Assembly (NCBI RefSeq): GCF_023065955.2
Contig: NW_026622897.1
Location: 4,531,001 to 4,595,000 of the forward strand
Origin: Ursus arctos
Taxonomy: Eukaryota > Chordata > Mammalia > Carnivora > Ursidae
Direction: 5' to 3'
Length of the DNA: 64,000 bases
Every line of letters starts with the position of its first letter. Position 1 is the first letter of the stretch. A model generated the notes under the pieces. That model searched no databases and was not told where the DNA came from. It saw only the letters and a program-made list of their open reading frames with translations. Position numbers and translations under genes: made by a program. Shown here piece after piece: positions 1 to 9,696 of this stretch.

Positions 1-13
1 GGGTATTTTTTTA

Positions 14-175
14 GACATGGTGTTATTGATACTTACTAGACTACAGTACGGTGTAAACATACTTTACATGCACTGGGAAACCAAAACACTCAGCTGACTC
101 CCTTTGCTGCAGTCTCTGCTCTATTGTAGAGGTCTGGAACTAAACCCCAGCTACCTCCAAGATATGTCTATATCG
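14..175. mobile_element. Tigger-like DNA transposon fragment
   Basis: The stretch contains a phrase close to 'gtgtaaacatactttacatg', then 'cactgggaaaccaaaac' and, near the end, 'ggtctggaactaaacccc' and 'ctccaagatatgtct'. I recognise this order from a mammalian Tigger-type (Tc1/mariner) nonautonomous element. It is diverged and has no coding capacity. The exact subfamily and its orientation are from memory and unconfirmed. Confidence 0.45.
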
Positions 176-1354
176 TACCTTCCCTTAAAGGTACTGTATC
201 TCCTTAAATCCCTCACAATTGTGACTCCGAAAAGAGGGGATTCATGTGAAGTACAATCCTCAGAACTCGACCACTCTAAACTTTGAGGTGTCTCACTCAC
301 CTTCCTTATCATTCCTCCCAGCTTACACTACAAATCCTGAAATGCACTGTTATTTGAAAAGAAAAAAAATTCAAATATTCATTGTATTCTTTTTTATGTA
401 CATAGCCATTCAAATGAAACACATTAAGAGCTTGGTCCCCTTTGAAAACTTTGGCACTGGTAATTCACTGCCTCCCAACAATTCAAGGCCCGTGGGCTTC
501 TCACAAGGGTGGGCGGCGGCTGCCTCTGTAATCTCTTCCCGGGGTTATGAGAGACGTAGCTTTTGTTCTCCATCAGGCCAATGGTCAGAAATAGTCACAA
601 GAATCTCACAAAGCGGAGAAGAGGTGACACGTGTCTCCTTGAGGTAGAATGACAGAAAAGAATCCAGTTCTTGAGTTTGCACTGACTGCCCTGCACCAGT
701 AACCTTACCTCCCTCAGGCCTGTTTACTCCACAGTAAAAAAAAAAAAAAGGGTAGAACAGAAGCCCGCTAGGATTCCAAGGTGGTGCCTCAAAGGACGAA
801 GGGGGTGACCCAGGCCAGAGACCAGAGACCACGTGTCTCTCCATTCAGCTCCAACCAGAACTTCACCTTGACCTATTTTATTATGAAGCGGACTCATGGG
901 AAAGATTTAATGTAACAACAACAAAGATTCCGTGACTAAAAAATACTTGAAAACCACTGACCTACCATCCCTTTTAATCCAACTTTACGAGCCTCTGATC
1001 TCACCCTGGAAATGACCCCGTTTTCCCACTGTGCTATTCCCAACTGTTGCGGGGGGCAGGCTGCAAGTGCGGGAGCTGGGGTGGCCCCTCCCAGCGGGGG
1101 CATTTCGTAGTGTCCGAAAGAAAAAAGTTTTAAGCACTTTGCCAGATGCTCTCACATTCACGGCTTCATTTAATTGACGTGTATTTACTGACCTTTCTCA
1201 ATTTGCTGCCTCTGAGCTAGCTGTTAACAGGCGATGCAAAGAGGGTGTGAGGAGGGACTAGGGCCCAGGCAATTCCATAGAAATGTAAAGCAGTGTCGTT
1301 AGCGAAGCTCTGGGGTAGGAGACGTGTGCCTGCTGATGCCCACCCTACCACCAG
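176..1354. other. No gene recognised; unique sequence with possible MIR scraps
   Basis: No exon, RNA gene or complete repeat is visible. There is an A-run at about 736-750. Short MIR-like phrases occur near 670-750 and 1125-1180 but are too short to call. Open frames here are under 135 codons and unlike any protein I know. Confidence 0.5.
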
Positions 1355-1462
1355 TGAATGTAAATTTGGGCCCTTTCTTTAACTTTCAGCCCCAGGCTTT
1401 TCACCTGCAAGACAGACAGAATGTCTACCTCACAGGATAACTCTTTGGGGTAATAAAAATAT
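1355..1462 (+). mobile_element. MIR SINE fragment
   Basis: The segment follows the MIR order: 'aactttcagccccaggc', 'tcacctgcaagacagacaga', 'tacctcacaggataa' match the conserved 'cctcagtttcctcatctgtaaa ... cctacctcatagg' core with many substitutions. MIR is an ancient tRNA-derived SINE shared by mammals. It is followed at once by an oppositely oriented MIR. Confidence 0.55.
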
Positions 1463-1469
1463 TAAAATT

Positions 1470-1680
1470 TTTTGGAGGGCTGACAGTGTGCTGAGTACTC
1501 TAAGCCTCTGACACCTATAATTAATTTAATCCTCGTGACAACCAAATAGGTTATTATTAGCTCCAAGTTGCAGGTAGAATAATAACGAACACACAGAGAA
1601 ACTTGTCCGAGGCCACACAGCGGGGAAGCCAAGGAGGTCGTCTTTAAACTCAGAGCGGGACTGCAGGGTCTGGACCAGAA
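1470..1680 (-). mobile_element. MIR SINE, minus strand
   Basis: On the plus strand one reads the reverse-complement MIR signature: 'acagtgtgctgagtact', 'taatttaatcctcgtgac', 'caaataggttattatta', then 'acttgtccgaggccacacag'. This is nearly the whole MIR core plus the 'aaggtcacacag' arm. It lies tail to tail with the preceding plus-strand MIR. Confidence 0.7.
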
Positions 1681-3096
1681 GCCCGACACCGCGAGCGGCC
1701 GCGGGGCGCAGGCCTCTAACGCCCCGCGTTGAGCTGAGCTGTGCTCACCGAGGACTAACTGCCCGCCCTCTGGGGGTGATTTCCTTCTCTCTCCTGCGTG
1801 CGTGGAGATGTTGGGTGGTAAATAACAACACAGGATACTAGAAGCCACAAACAAGGGCTTAAGCTCACGTACGTACTATCCAACTGTCTAACAAAATTTT
1901 TGAAAAGGCAAAGGAAAAGAAGATGTCTATCAGTGGGAGGTACTCATTAAAAAAGCGGATTTCTAGCTGGACTCTGCAGAAAGGTGGGTGTGAAGAGATG
2001 GAGGAGGGATGTCGGCATTTCAGAAAAGCAGAGGAACAGAAGCAAAGGCTGGAGCTGTAGACACATGTGACGATTGGGGGAAGGGAAGGAAGCTGGAGAC
2101 ATACATAATTGCTCTGCTGTATCTTTATACACATACCCTCCTTCAGACAAATTTAACATACAAAGAAAGATCTGGATTTTCAGGGGGGAAAAATTAGCAA
2201 TTATCATTAAGCTTACAAAACTACTCTGCTTCTCAGAAAAATAGAGGTTATCCTGAAATAATGAGTTCCCTTCCAGAATTTAAGTGTTTGATTTTCAGAA
2301 AACAAATTAACTGATGGGCTATTTTTAAAGATACGCTCATTCCTAAAAGCAGTGGGAGACATGCAGGTTTCAAAACAAATATTTTATAGGGTGCCAATAT
2401 ATATAAAACACAAAATAACAGAGCTGCTCTGGCTGAAGCCAGAATGTTAGAAACAAAGTCTGGTCTCCCATGGAATCCGGCAGAACCTCGATCAGGAAGC
2501 AGGAGCCCTTCCAGAATGAGTAGCACCTCGCTAAGCCCCAAGTGGCCGTGCCAATTTCCGCTGGCCTCACAAAGTAACATCCGAGCAGTCTCTCTGGCTA
2601 ATGTCAGCTGGGTAATGTCATCAAAACAGCAGTAACAGATGGCAGGACAGCCGACAGACTCTGCCAACCCAAAGCCAGGTATCCAGAAACCCAGGTGGTG
2701 TGCTGCTTTGTCGAGCAGGATTTTTCCTGCCTTTCCTATTGCTATTTGTCCAGGTGTGTGTGATAGGTTACTTTTCCACATCATTTCTTACAAATTAAAA
2801 AAAAAAAATGAGACCCAGAGAAGGTTGGGACAATGCCAGGATTCTTCATGAATATGGGACAAAGCCAACTTTTTTCTCACTGATCTTTTATTGGTAAACA
2901 TGTCTTTCTGTTCTATTTTGATAAGCATGCCCCATTGAAGCCACATGTTGACTCGTTCTGTGTAGACTCCACCCGCCACATCAGAAGAACAGAAGACGAG
3001 CATTTCTGCAACGTATAACGAAATCAGACACTGGAGAAATCCCTGTCTGCCCAATCACTAGATTATTAAAAACTGATAACAGAAGAGAAGCAATTT
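1681..3096. other. No gene recognised; unique sequence
   Basis: No recognisable exon or repeat. A GC-rich patch at about 1680-1760 holds several CpGs. A 178-codon open frame lies on the minus strand at 2248-2784. It has no domain I recognise and no splice or promoter context, so I do not call it a gene. Confidence 0.45.
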
Positions 3097-3114
3097 AAAA
3101 ACTGATGACAGAGG
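3097..3114. repeat. Left target-site duplication of the CAN-SINE
   Basis: This 18-bp sequence, beginning aaaaactgatgacag, recurs perfectly at 9217-9234, just beyond the A-tail of the split SINE. It is the direct repeat created when the SINE was inserted by L1-type target-primed reverse transcription. The two copies are now about 6.1 kb apart because an L1 later inserted into the SINE. Confidence 0.92.
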
Positions 3115-3288
3115 GGCACCTGGGTGGCTCAGTTGTTAAGCGTCTGCCTTCGGCTCAGGGCATGATCCCAGGGTCCTGGGTTCGAGCCCCACATCAGGCT
3201 CCCTGCTCTGCTGGGAGCCTGCTTCTTCCACTCCCACTCTCCCTGCTTGTGTTCCTTCTCTCACTGGCTCTGTCAAATAAATAGATAA
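3115..3288 (+). mobile_element. CAN-SINE (SINEC), 5' part, split by L1
   Basis: A tRNA-derived carnivoran SINE. It begins 'ggcacctgggtggctcag', continues 'ttgttaagcgtctgccttc' (tRNA-like A box) and 'gggttcgagcccca' (B-box-like), then the pyrimidine-rich region and 'ctgtcaaataaatagataa'. It is non-coding; related copies are transcribed by RNA polymerase III and mobilised by L1 proteins. The tail is interrupted at 3288 by the L1. The remaining tail resumes at 9203. Confidence 0.93.
3275..3288. repeat. Left target-site duplication of the L1
   Basis: The 14-bp string aaataaatagataa in the SINE tail is repeated perfectly at 9189-9202, right after the L1 A-rich tail. It marks the L1 integration site. 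Because it lies within SINE tail sequence, the L1 is younger than the SINE. Confidence 0.88.
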
Positions 3289-4202
3289 GAAGATGGTGGA
3301 GGAGTAGGGGACCCCTTTTTCAGCCGGTCCCCTAAGTCGAGTTGGATAGGTACCAGACCAGCCTGAACATCCACGGAATCAGCCTGAGACGCAGGAAGAT
3401 ACATCTGGATCTCTACAAATGAACATCTCCAGCGCTGAGTATTGAGGTACGAAGCGGGGAGCCGTGAAACCGCACACAGATATGGGAAGATAAACAGAAG
3501 GGGGAGGGAGCCGCTGGGTTCGGGCGACGGGAAGCGGTAGCCACCTGCACGGGGGAGCGGGCGGACTCGCGGAACAGCACTCGCGAGAGAACAGACTGAG
3601 ACCGTGAGCCGGGGACCGCGCGCCACCAGACTGAAAACCGGAGCTCCGGTGTGCTCACTGGAACCAGACTGAGACCGGGAGCTCTGGAGCGCACGGGGGT
3701 GGCTGGCAGCTGGCGGTCTTAGAAACACAAAGGACAGTGACGCGCCGGCCCTGGAAGTGAAGGCTGGGACGCCAGGTGTGGGGCGCACATCCCGGGACGC
3801 TGCAGGGTTGAGCAGCACCAACAGAAACAGAGTTAAAGTGGCCAGATCATCAGTGGAGAACGGTCCGCGATCCCTCTGTTCTGAGACAGAGGCTGAGATT
3901 CGGCCACTGCTGCTCTGACTCTCAGAACAGGCACAGCAAACCATCAGGGAAAGCCGCCAGAGAACAAAAGCCTGGAAAGACCAGCTCACAGTGTGCCCAT
4001 CCCCTTCCCCCCTCTCAGGGGACACGGAGACTCTACCCAAACAGGGTGGCCTGAGTATCAGAGCGGCAGGTCCCTCCCCCAGAAGGCAAGCTGAAAAATC
4101 AAGAAGCCCACATCCCTAAGATCCCTATACAACAAGGGTGCACGGCCTGGGTCCCGGTCAATAATTTGGGCTCTGGACAACCCGCAACCTCTCCTCATCA
4201 GA
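3289..4202 (+). promoter_or_regulatory. L1 5' UTR / internal promoter
   Basis: The roughly 0.9 kb before ORF1 is CpG- and GC-rich, as L1 internal promoters are. The first bases read 'gaagatggtggagg'. In human L1 a YY1 site (core aagatggc) sits at this position and fixes the start; here the core reads aagatggtgg, a C-to-T change from it. Three tandem units of about 36 bp, each starting near 'cagactga', lie at about 3591-3624, 3625-3662 and 3663-3699. The second contains the 14-bp palindrome accggagctccggt at 3637-3650. The minus strand is open for 255 codons at 3273-4040. Promoter activity is inferred from the family. Confidence 0.75.
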
Positions 4203-5105
4203 ATGACGAGAAGGCGAAGTCCTCCCCAGCAAAGAAAAGACAATGAGTCTGTGGCCTCTGCCACAGAACTAATGGATATGGATATAACCAAATTATCAGA
4301 AATGGAATTCAGAGTAACAATGGTCAAGATGATGTGTAGACTTGAAAAAAGTATTAACGAAAATGTTAATGAGAATATAGAATCTCTAAGGGAGGAAATG
4401 AGAGCAAATTTGGCAGAAATTTAAAATTCTATGAGCCAAATGCCATCAAAACTAGACGCTCTGACGGCCAGGGTGAATGAGGCAGAAGAACGTATCAGGG
4501 AATTGGAGGATGGGTTAGTAGAAGAAAAAGCTAAAATAGAATCTGGACTCAAAAAAATCCACGCTCAGGAATGTAGGTTACGGGAGATTACTGACTCAAT
4601 GATTAACGTTCCAATGTCAGAATCATTGGCATTCCCGAGGGGGTGGAGAAAAACAGAGGTCTAGAAGAGATATTTGAACAAATTGTAGCTGAAAACTTCC
4701 CTAATCTAGCGAGGGAAACAAACATTCATGTCCAAGAGGCAGAGGGGACCCCTCCCAAGCTCAACCATGACAAACCTACACCACGTCACGTCATAGTGCA
4801 TTTTGCAAATATTAGATCCAAGGATACAGTATTGAAAGCGGCCAGGGCAAAGAAATTTCTCACGTACCAAGGCAAAGGTATCAGAATTACATCAGACCTG
4901 TCTACACAGACCTGGAATGAGAGAAAGGGTTGGGGGGGCATTTTTAAAGCTCTTTCAGAAAAAAACATGCAGCCAAGGATCCTCTATCCAGCAAGGCTGT
5001 CATTCAGAATTGATGGAAATAAAGACCTTCCAGAATCGCCAGTCATTGACCAATTTCGTAACCATGAAACCAGCCCTACAGGAGATATTAAGGGGGGTTC
5101 TATAA
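4203..5105 (+). pseudogene. L1 ORF1 (RNA-binding chaperone), broken
   Basis: ORF1p is a trimeric, coiled-coil RNA-binding protein that coats L1 RNA in cytoplasmic particles. Frame 4203 starts with ATG, then MTRRRSPPQQRK. A coiled-coil region follows (KSINENVNENIESLREEM; later ALTARVNEAEERIRELEDGL). A stop TAA at 4422-4424 interrupts this frame, which then continues in phase from 4425. Near 4605-4607 about one base is missing and the reading moves to another frame, which holds the RRM and C-terminal domain (EEIFEQIVAENFPNLARE, TPRHVIVHFANI, NMQPRILYPARLSFRIDG). Near 5015-5018 a second small deletion (apparently 2 nt) shifts the frame again, giving FVTMKPALQEILRGVL and stop 5103-5105. The total, about 300 codons, is close to the family's 300-370. 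Non-functional. Confidence 0.88.
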
Positions 5106-5176
5106 AAGTAAAAAGGCCCCAAGAGTGATACAGAACAGAAAGTCACAATCTATAGAACAAAGACTTTACTGGCAAC

Positions 5177-8100
5177 ATGGCATCATTAAAATCATATCTC
5201 TCAATAATCAGTCTCAATGTAAATGGCCTAAATGCTCCCATAACGCCACAGGGATGCAGATTGGATAAAATGACATGACCCATCCATTTGCTGTCTACAA
5301 GAGACTCATTTTGAACCTAAAGATACATTCAGACTGAAAGTAAAGGGATGGAATACCATCTTTCATGCCAATGGACCTCAAAAGAAAGCTGGCGTAGCAA
5401 TTCTCATATCAGATACATTGGATTTTAAACTAAAGACTATAGTTAGAGACACAGAAGGGCACTATATTATTCTTAAAGGATGTATCCAACAAGTGGATAT
5501 GACAATTATAAATATATATGCCCCAACAGGGGAGCAGCAAGATACACAAGCCAACTCTTAACCACAATAAAGAGACATAGAGATAAAAATACATTAATAG
5601 TAGGGGAACTCAACACTCCACTATCAGAAATAGACAGAACACCCTGGCAAAAACTAAGCAAAGAATCAAAGGCTTTGAATGCCATACTCGACGAGTTGGA
5701 CCTCTTAGATATATATAGAACACTACACCCCAGAACGAAAGAATACTCATTCTATTCTAATGCCCATGGAACATTCTCAAGAATAGACCATGTTCTGGGA
5801 CACAAAAGAGGTCTCAACCGATACCAAAAAACTGAAATTATTCCCTGCATATTCTCAGACCACAACACTCTGAAATTGGAACTCAACCACAATGAAAAAT
5901 TTGGAAGAAATTCAAACACTTGGAGACTAAGAACCATCCTGCTCAGGAATGACTCGATAAACCAGGAAATCAAAAATCAATTAAAACAATTTATGGAGAT
6001 AAACGAGAATGAAAACACAACGGTCCAAAACCTATGGGATACTGCAAAGGCAAACCTAAGGGGGAAATACATAGCCATCCAAGCCTCACTCAAAAGAATA
6101 GAAAAATCTAAAATGCAGTTTTTATATTCTCACCTCAAGAAGCTGGAACAGCAACAGAGAATCAGGCCTAATCCATGCACGAGGAAGCAGCTGACCAAGA
6201 TTAGAGCAGAAACCGATGAATTAGAAACCAGAAGTATAGTAGAGCAGATCAACAGGACTAGAAGCTGGTTCTTTGAGAGAATCAATAAAATTGACAAACC
6301 GCTGGCAAGACTTATCCAAAATAATAGAGAAAGGACCCAAATTAATAAAATTATGAATGAAAAAGGAGAGGTCACGACCAACACCAATGAAATTCAAAGG
6401 ATTATTAGAAACCTTTATCAACAGCTATATGCCAATAAATTAAGCAATCTGGAAGAGATGGAGGCCTTCCTGGAAACCCATAAACTACCAAGACTGAAAC
6501 AGGAAGAAATTGATTTTTTAAATAGGCCAATTAATTATGAAGAGATTGAGTCAGTGATAAACAACCTTCCAAAAAATAAAACTCCAGGCCCAGACGGTTT
6601 TCCTGGGGAATTCTACCAAACATTCAAAGAAGAAATAATACCTATTTTCCTAAAGCTATTTCAAAAAATAGAAACAGAAGGAAAGCTACCAAACTCATTC
6701 TATGAGGCCAATATTACCTTGATCCCCAAACCAGGCAAAGATCCCAACAAAAAGAAGAATTACACACCGATTTCCATAATGAATATGGACGCCAAAATCC
6801 TCAACAAGATACTTGCTAATAGAATCCAACAGTACATTAAAAGGATTATCCATCATGACCAAGTGGGATTCATACCTGGGATGCAAGCGTGGTTCAACAT
6901 TTGCAAATTGATCAGTGTGATACATCATATCAACAAGAAAAGACTCAGGAACTATATGATCCTCTCAATTGATGCAGAAAAAGCATTTGACAAAATACAG
7001 CATCCTTTCTTGATTAAAACCCTTCAGAGTGTAGGGATAGAGGGTACATTCCTCAATCTCATAAAAACCATCTATGAAAAGCCTACAGCAAATATCATTC
7101 TCAGTGGGGAAAAGCTGGAAGCCTTTCCCTTAAGATCAGGAACACGACAAGGATGCCCACTCTCGCCACTGTTATTCAACATAGTACTAGAAGTCCTTGC
7201 AACAGCAATCAGACAACAAAAAGGGATAAAAGGTATCCAAATCGGCATAGAAGAAGTCAAAATGTCTCTCTTCGCAGATGACATGATACTCTATATGGAA
7301 AACCCAAAAGAATCCACGCCCAAACTATTAGAAGTTATAAAGCAATTCAGTAATGTGGCGGGATACAACATCAATGCTCAGAAATCAGTTGCATTTCTAT
7401 ACACGAATAATGAGACTGAAGAAAGAGAAATTAGGGAATCTATCCCATTTACAATAGCACCAAAAACCACACATTACCTTGGAATTAACTTAGCCAGAGA
7501 CGTAAAGGACCTATATTCTAGAAACTATAAATCACTCTTGAAAGACATTGAGGAAGACATAAAAAGATGGAAAGATATTCCATGCTCATGGATCAGAAGA
7601 ATTAACATAGTTAAAATGTCCATGCTACCCAGAGCAATCTACACTTTCAATGCTATTCCGATCAAAATACCAATGGCATTTTTCAAAGAACTGGAACAAA
7701 CAGCCCTTAAATTTGTATGGAACCAGAAAAGGCCCCAAATCTCCAAGGAACTGTTGAAAAGGAAAAACAAAGCTGGGGGCATCACAATGCCGGATTTCAA
7801 GCTGTACTGCAAAGCTGCGATCACAAAGACAACATGGTACTGGCACAAAAACAGACACATAGACCAATGGAACAGAATAGAGAACCCAGAAATGGACCCT
7901 CGGCTCTTTGGGCAACTAATCTTTGATAAAGCAGGAAAAAACATCCGGTGGAAAAAAGACAGTCTCTTCAATAAATGGTGCTGGGAAAATTGGACAGCTA
8001 CATGCAAAAGAATGAAACTTGACCACTCTCTCACACCATACACAAAGATAAACTCCAAGTGGACGAAAGACCTCGATGTGAGACAGGAATCCATCAAAAT

Positions 8101-8891
8101 CCTGGAGGACAACATAGGCAACAACCTCTATGACATCGGCCAAAGCAATCTTTTTCATGACACATCTCCAAAGGCAAGAGACGCAAAAGATAAAATGAAC
8201 TTGTGGGACTTCATCAAGATAAAAAGCTTCTGTACAGCCAAGGAAACAGTAAAAAAACTAAGAGGCAGCCCACGGAATGGGAGAATATATTTGCAAATGA
8301 TACTACAGAAAAAGACTGGTATCCAAGATCTAACAGACACATGAAAAAATGTTCAAAATCATTAGCCATCAGGGAAAGTCAAATCAAAACCACACTAAGA
8401 TACTACCTTACGCCAGTTAGAATGGCAAAAATTGATAAGGCAAGAAACAACAATTGCTGGAGAGGATGTGGAGAAAGGGGATCCCTCCTATATTGTTGGT
8501 GGGAATGCAAGTTGGTACGGCCACTCTGGAAAACAGTGTGGAGGTCCCTTAAAAAGTTAAAAATTGAGCTACCCTATGACCCAGCCATTGCACTACTGGG
8601 TATTTACCCCAAAGATACAGACGTAGTGAAGAGAAGGGCCATATGCACCCCAATGTTCATAGCAGCATTGTCCACAATAGCTAAATTGTGGAAGGAACCG
8701 AGATGCCCTTCAACAGAAGACTGGATTAAGAAGTTGTGGTCCATATATACAATGGAATATTACTCAGCTATCAGAACGAATTCTCAACATTTGCTGCAAC
8801 ATGGACGGCACTGGAGGAGATAATGCTAAGTGAAATAAGTCAAGCAGAGAAAGACAATTATCATATGATTTCTCTCATCTATGGATCATAA
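5177..8891 (+). pseudogene. L1 ORF2 (endonuclease/reverse transcriptase), broken
   Basis: ORF2p nicks DNA and reverse-transcribes L1 RNA. The start ATG at 5177 begins the apurinic-type endonuclease (SIISLNVNGLNAP). A stop at 5276-5278 with a frame change near 5260-5278, and a one-base loss near 5525, break it. From about 5527 to 8262 the frame is open. The endonuclease shows GELNT (5603-5617; usual GDFNT), IDHV and SDH (5855-5863). The reverse transcriptase shows [21 protein letters not shown] (Asp 6971-6973), [12 protein letters not shown] and FADDM (7271-7285). A frameshift near 8260, a deletion of about 105 bp at about 8331 and another frameshift near 8775 affect the C-terminus. The Cys-rich knuckle [18 protein letters not shown] has Tyr (8491-8493) where the second L1 here has His. 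The stop is 8889-8891; about 1,240 codons in all, near the family's 1,275. Confidence 0.92.
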
Positions 8892-9188
8892 GAACTAGGA
8901 TGATCAGTAGGGGAAGAAAGGGATAAAGAAGGGGGGATAATCAGAAGGGGGAATGAAGCATGAGGGACTATGGACTATGAGAAACAAACTGAGGGCTTCA
9001 GAGGGGAGAGGGTTCGGGGGAATGGGATAGACTGGTGATGGGTAGTAAGGAGGGCACGTATTGCATGGTGCACTGGGTGTTATACGCAACTAATGAATCA
9101 TCGAACTTTACATCAGAAACCGGGGATGTACTGTATGGTGACTAACACAATATAATTTAAAAAATTAAAATATAAAAAAAATAAAAAT
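8892..9188 (+). other. L1 3' UTR and A-rich tail
   Basis: This is the non-coding 3' end of the element. It begins with a G-rich purine tract with runs of four to six G (about 8908-8955), and another G-rich run near 9000-9030, patterns able to form G-quadruplexes and typical of L1 3' UTRs. The text 'tgcatggtgcactgggtg' and 'gatgtactgtatggtgacta' recurs in the L1 copies at 17.25 kb (minus) and 39.05 kb. It ends in an irregular A/T-rich tail before the duplication at 9189. Confidence 0.85.
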
Positions 9189-9202
9189 AAATAAATAGAT
9201 AA
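9189..9202. repeat. Right target-site duplication of the L1
   Basis: Perfect 14-bp repeat of the SINE-tail sequence at 3275-3288, directly after the L1 tail. Confidence 0.88.
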
Positions 9203-9216
9203 AATCTTAAAAAAAA
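9203..9216 (+). mobile_element. CAN-SINE tail, 3' part
   Basis: The bases after the L1 duplication ('aatctt' plus A-run) complete the usual CAN-SINE ending 'aaataaataaaatctt-A(n)'. The A-run merges into the right 18-bp duplication. This and 3115-3288 are one element. Confidence 0.85.
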
Positions 9217-9234
9217 AAAAACTGATGACAGAGG
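9217..9234. repeat. Right target-site duplication of the CAN-SINE
   Basis: Perfect copy of the 18-bp left duplication at 3097-3114. The identity of the two copies argues against a very old SINE insertion. Confidence 0.92.
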
Positions 9235-9684
9235 AGAAGCTGCTTCCACAGGATGCTGGAGAATCGCCCTGCTAACTAGTCACTAGAGCTCTCTAGTCCC
9301 ACTGGGATGCCTACACGCAGTGAAATGAAATGCACAATCTGATCTGTTGTCTTCAGAAGAAGATGGGGTGTAAGTCCACCCATACAGGGGTTCTTCAACT
9401 ATCTGCACACCATTTTTCAGGGTGGTAGAAACTGGTGAGAAAACCACCCTTTCCCACCCCCCACAGAATTGTCCCATTTTGCTCTTCCATTACAAAGGCG
9501 CCGTTACATTTTACAAAGAAGAGATTATGCAAGGTGCATAGACTATAATTCTAACCCATATCCAGAAATAGGAGTAATATGGTGTCAGGTGGAGGGGGGG
9601 GAACGGGAGGACGGAATGAAGGTGGGGGAGAATGGAGTAGAGAATTGCTTTAACACTCAAGAAAAGAGCTTTGTTAATGAATCT
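9235..9684. other. No gene recognised; purine-rich patch
   Basis: Unique sequence. A G-rich stretch at about 9588-9640 (g-runs of nine and five) could form a quadruplex. No exon or RNA gene is seen. Confidence 0.5.
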
Positions 9685-9696
9685 CAAGAATTTCTT

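Larger units (their letters stand above)
3289..9188 (+). mobile_element. Full-length LINE-1 (L1), ~5.9 kb, inactivated
   Basis: The element has a 5' UTR (3289-4202), ORF1 (4203-5105), ORF2 (5177-8891), a G-rich 3' UTR and an A/T-rich tail. It is bounded by a perfect 14-bp target-site duplication and starts at the expected 5' end ('gaagatggtggagg'), so it was a full-length insertion. L1 copies itself by making an RNA, translating an RNA-binding chaperone (ORF1p) and an endonuclease/reverse transcriptase (ORF2p), and priming cDNA synthesis at nicked chromosomal DNA. This copy carries at least one stop and two frameshifts in ORF1, and several frameshifts plus an internal deletion in ORF2, so it cannot move on its own. 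The long undamaged ORF2 core indicates moderate age. Confidence 0.95.

Noticed and set aside
3115..3190. tRNA gene (A-box and B-box-like sequences)
   Set aside because: It is the tRNA-derived head of a CAN-SINE; the same text recurs in all SINE copies and does not fold as a complete tRNA.
5752..8340. Several antisense open frames of 60-160 codons across L1 ORF2
   Set aside because: They are shadows of the sense ORF2 frame and match no protein; no promoter or start context supports them.
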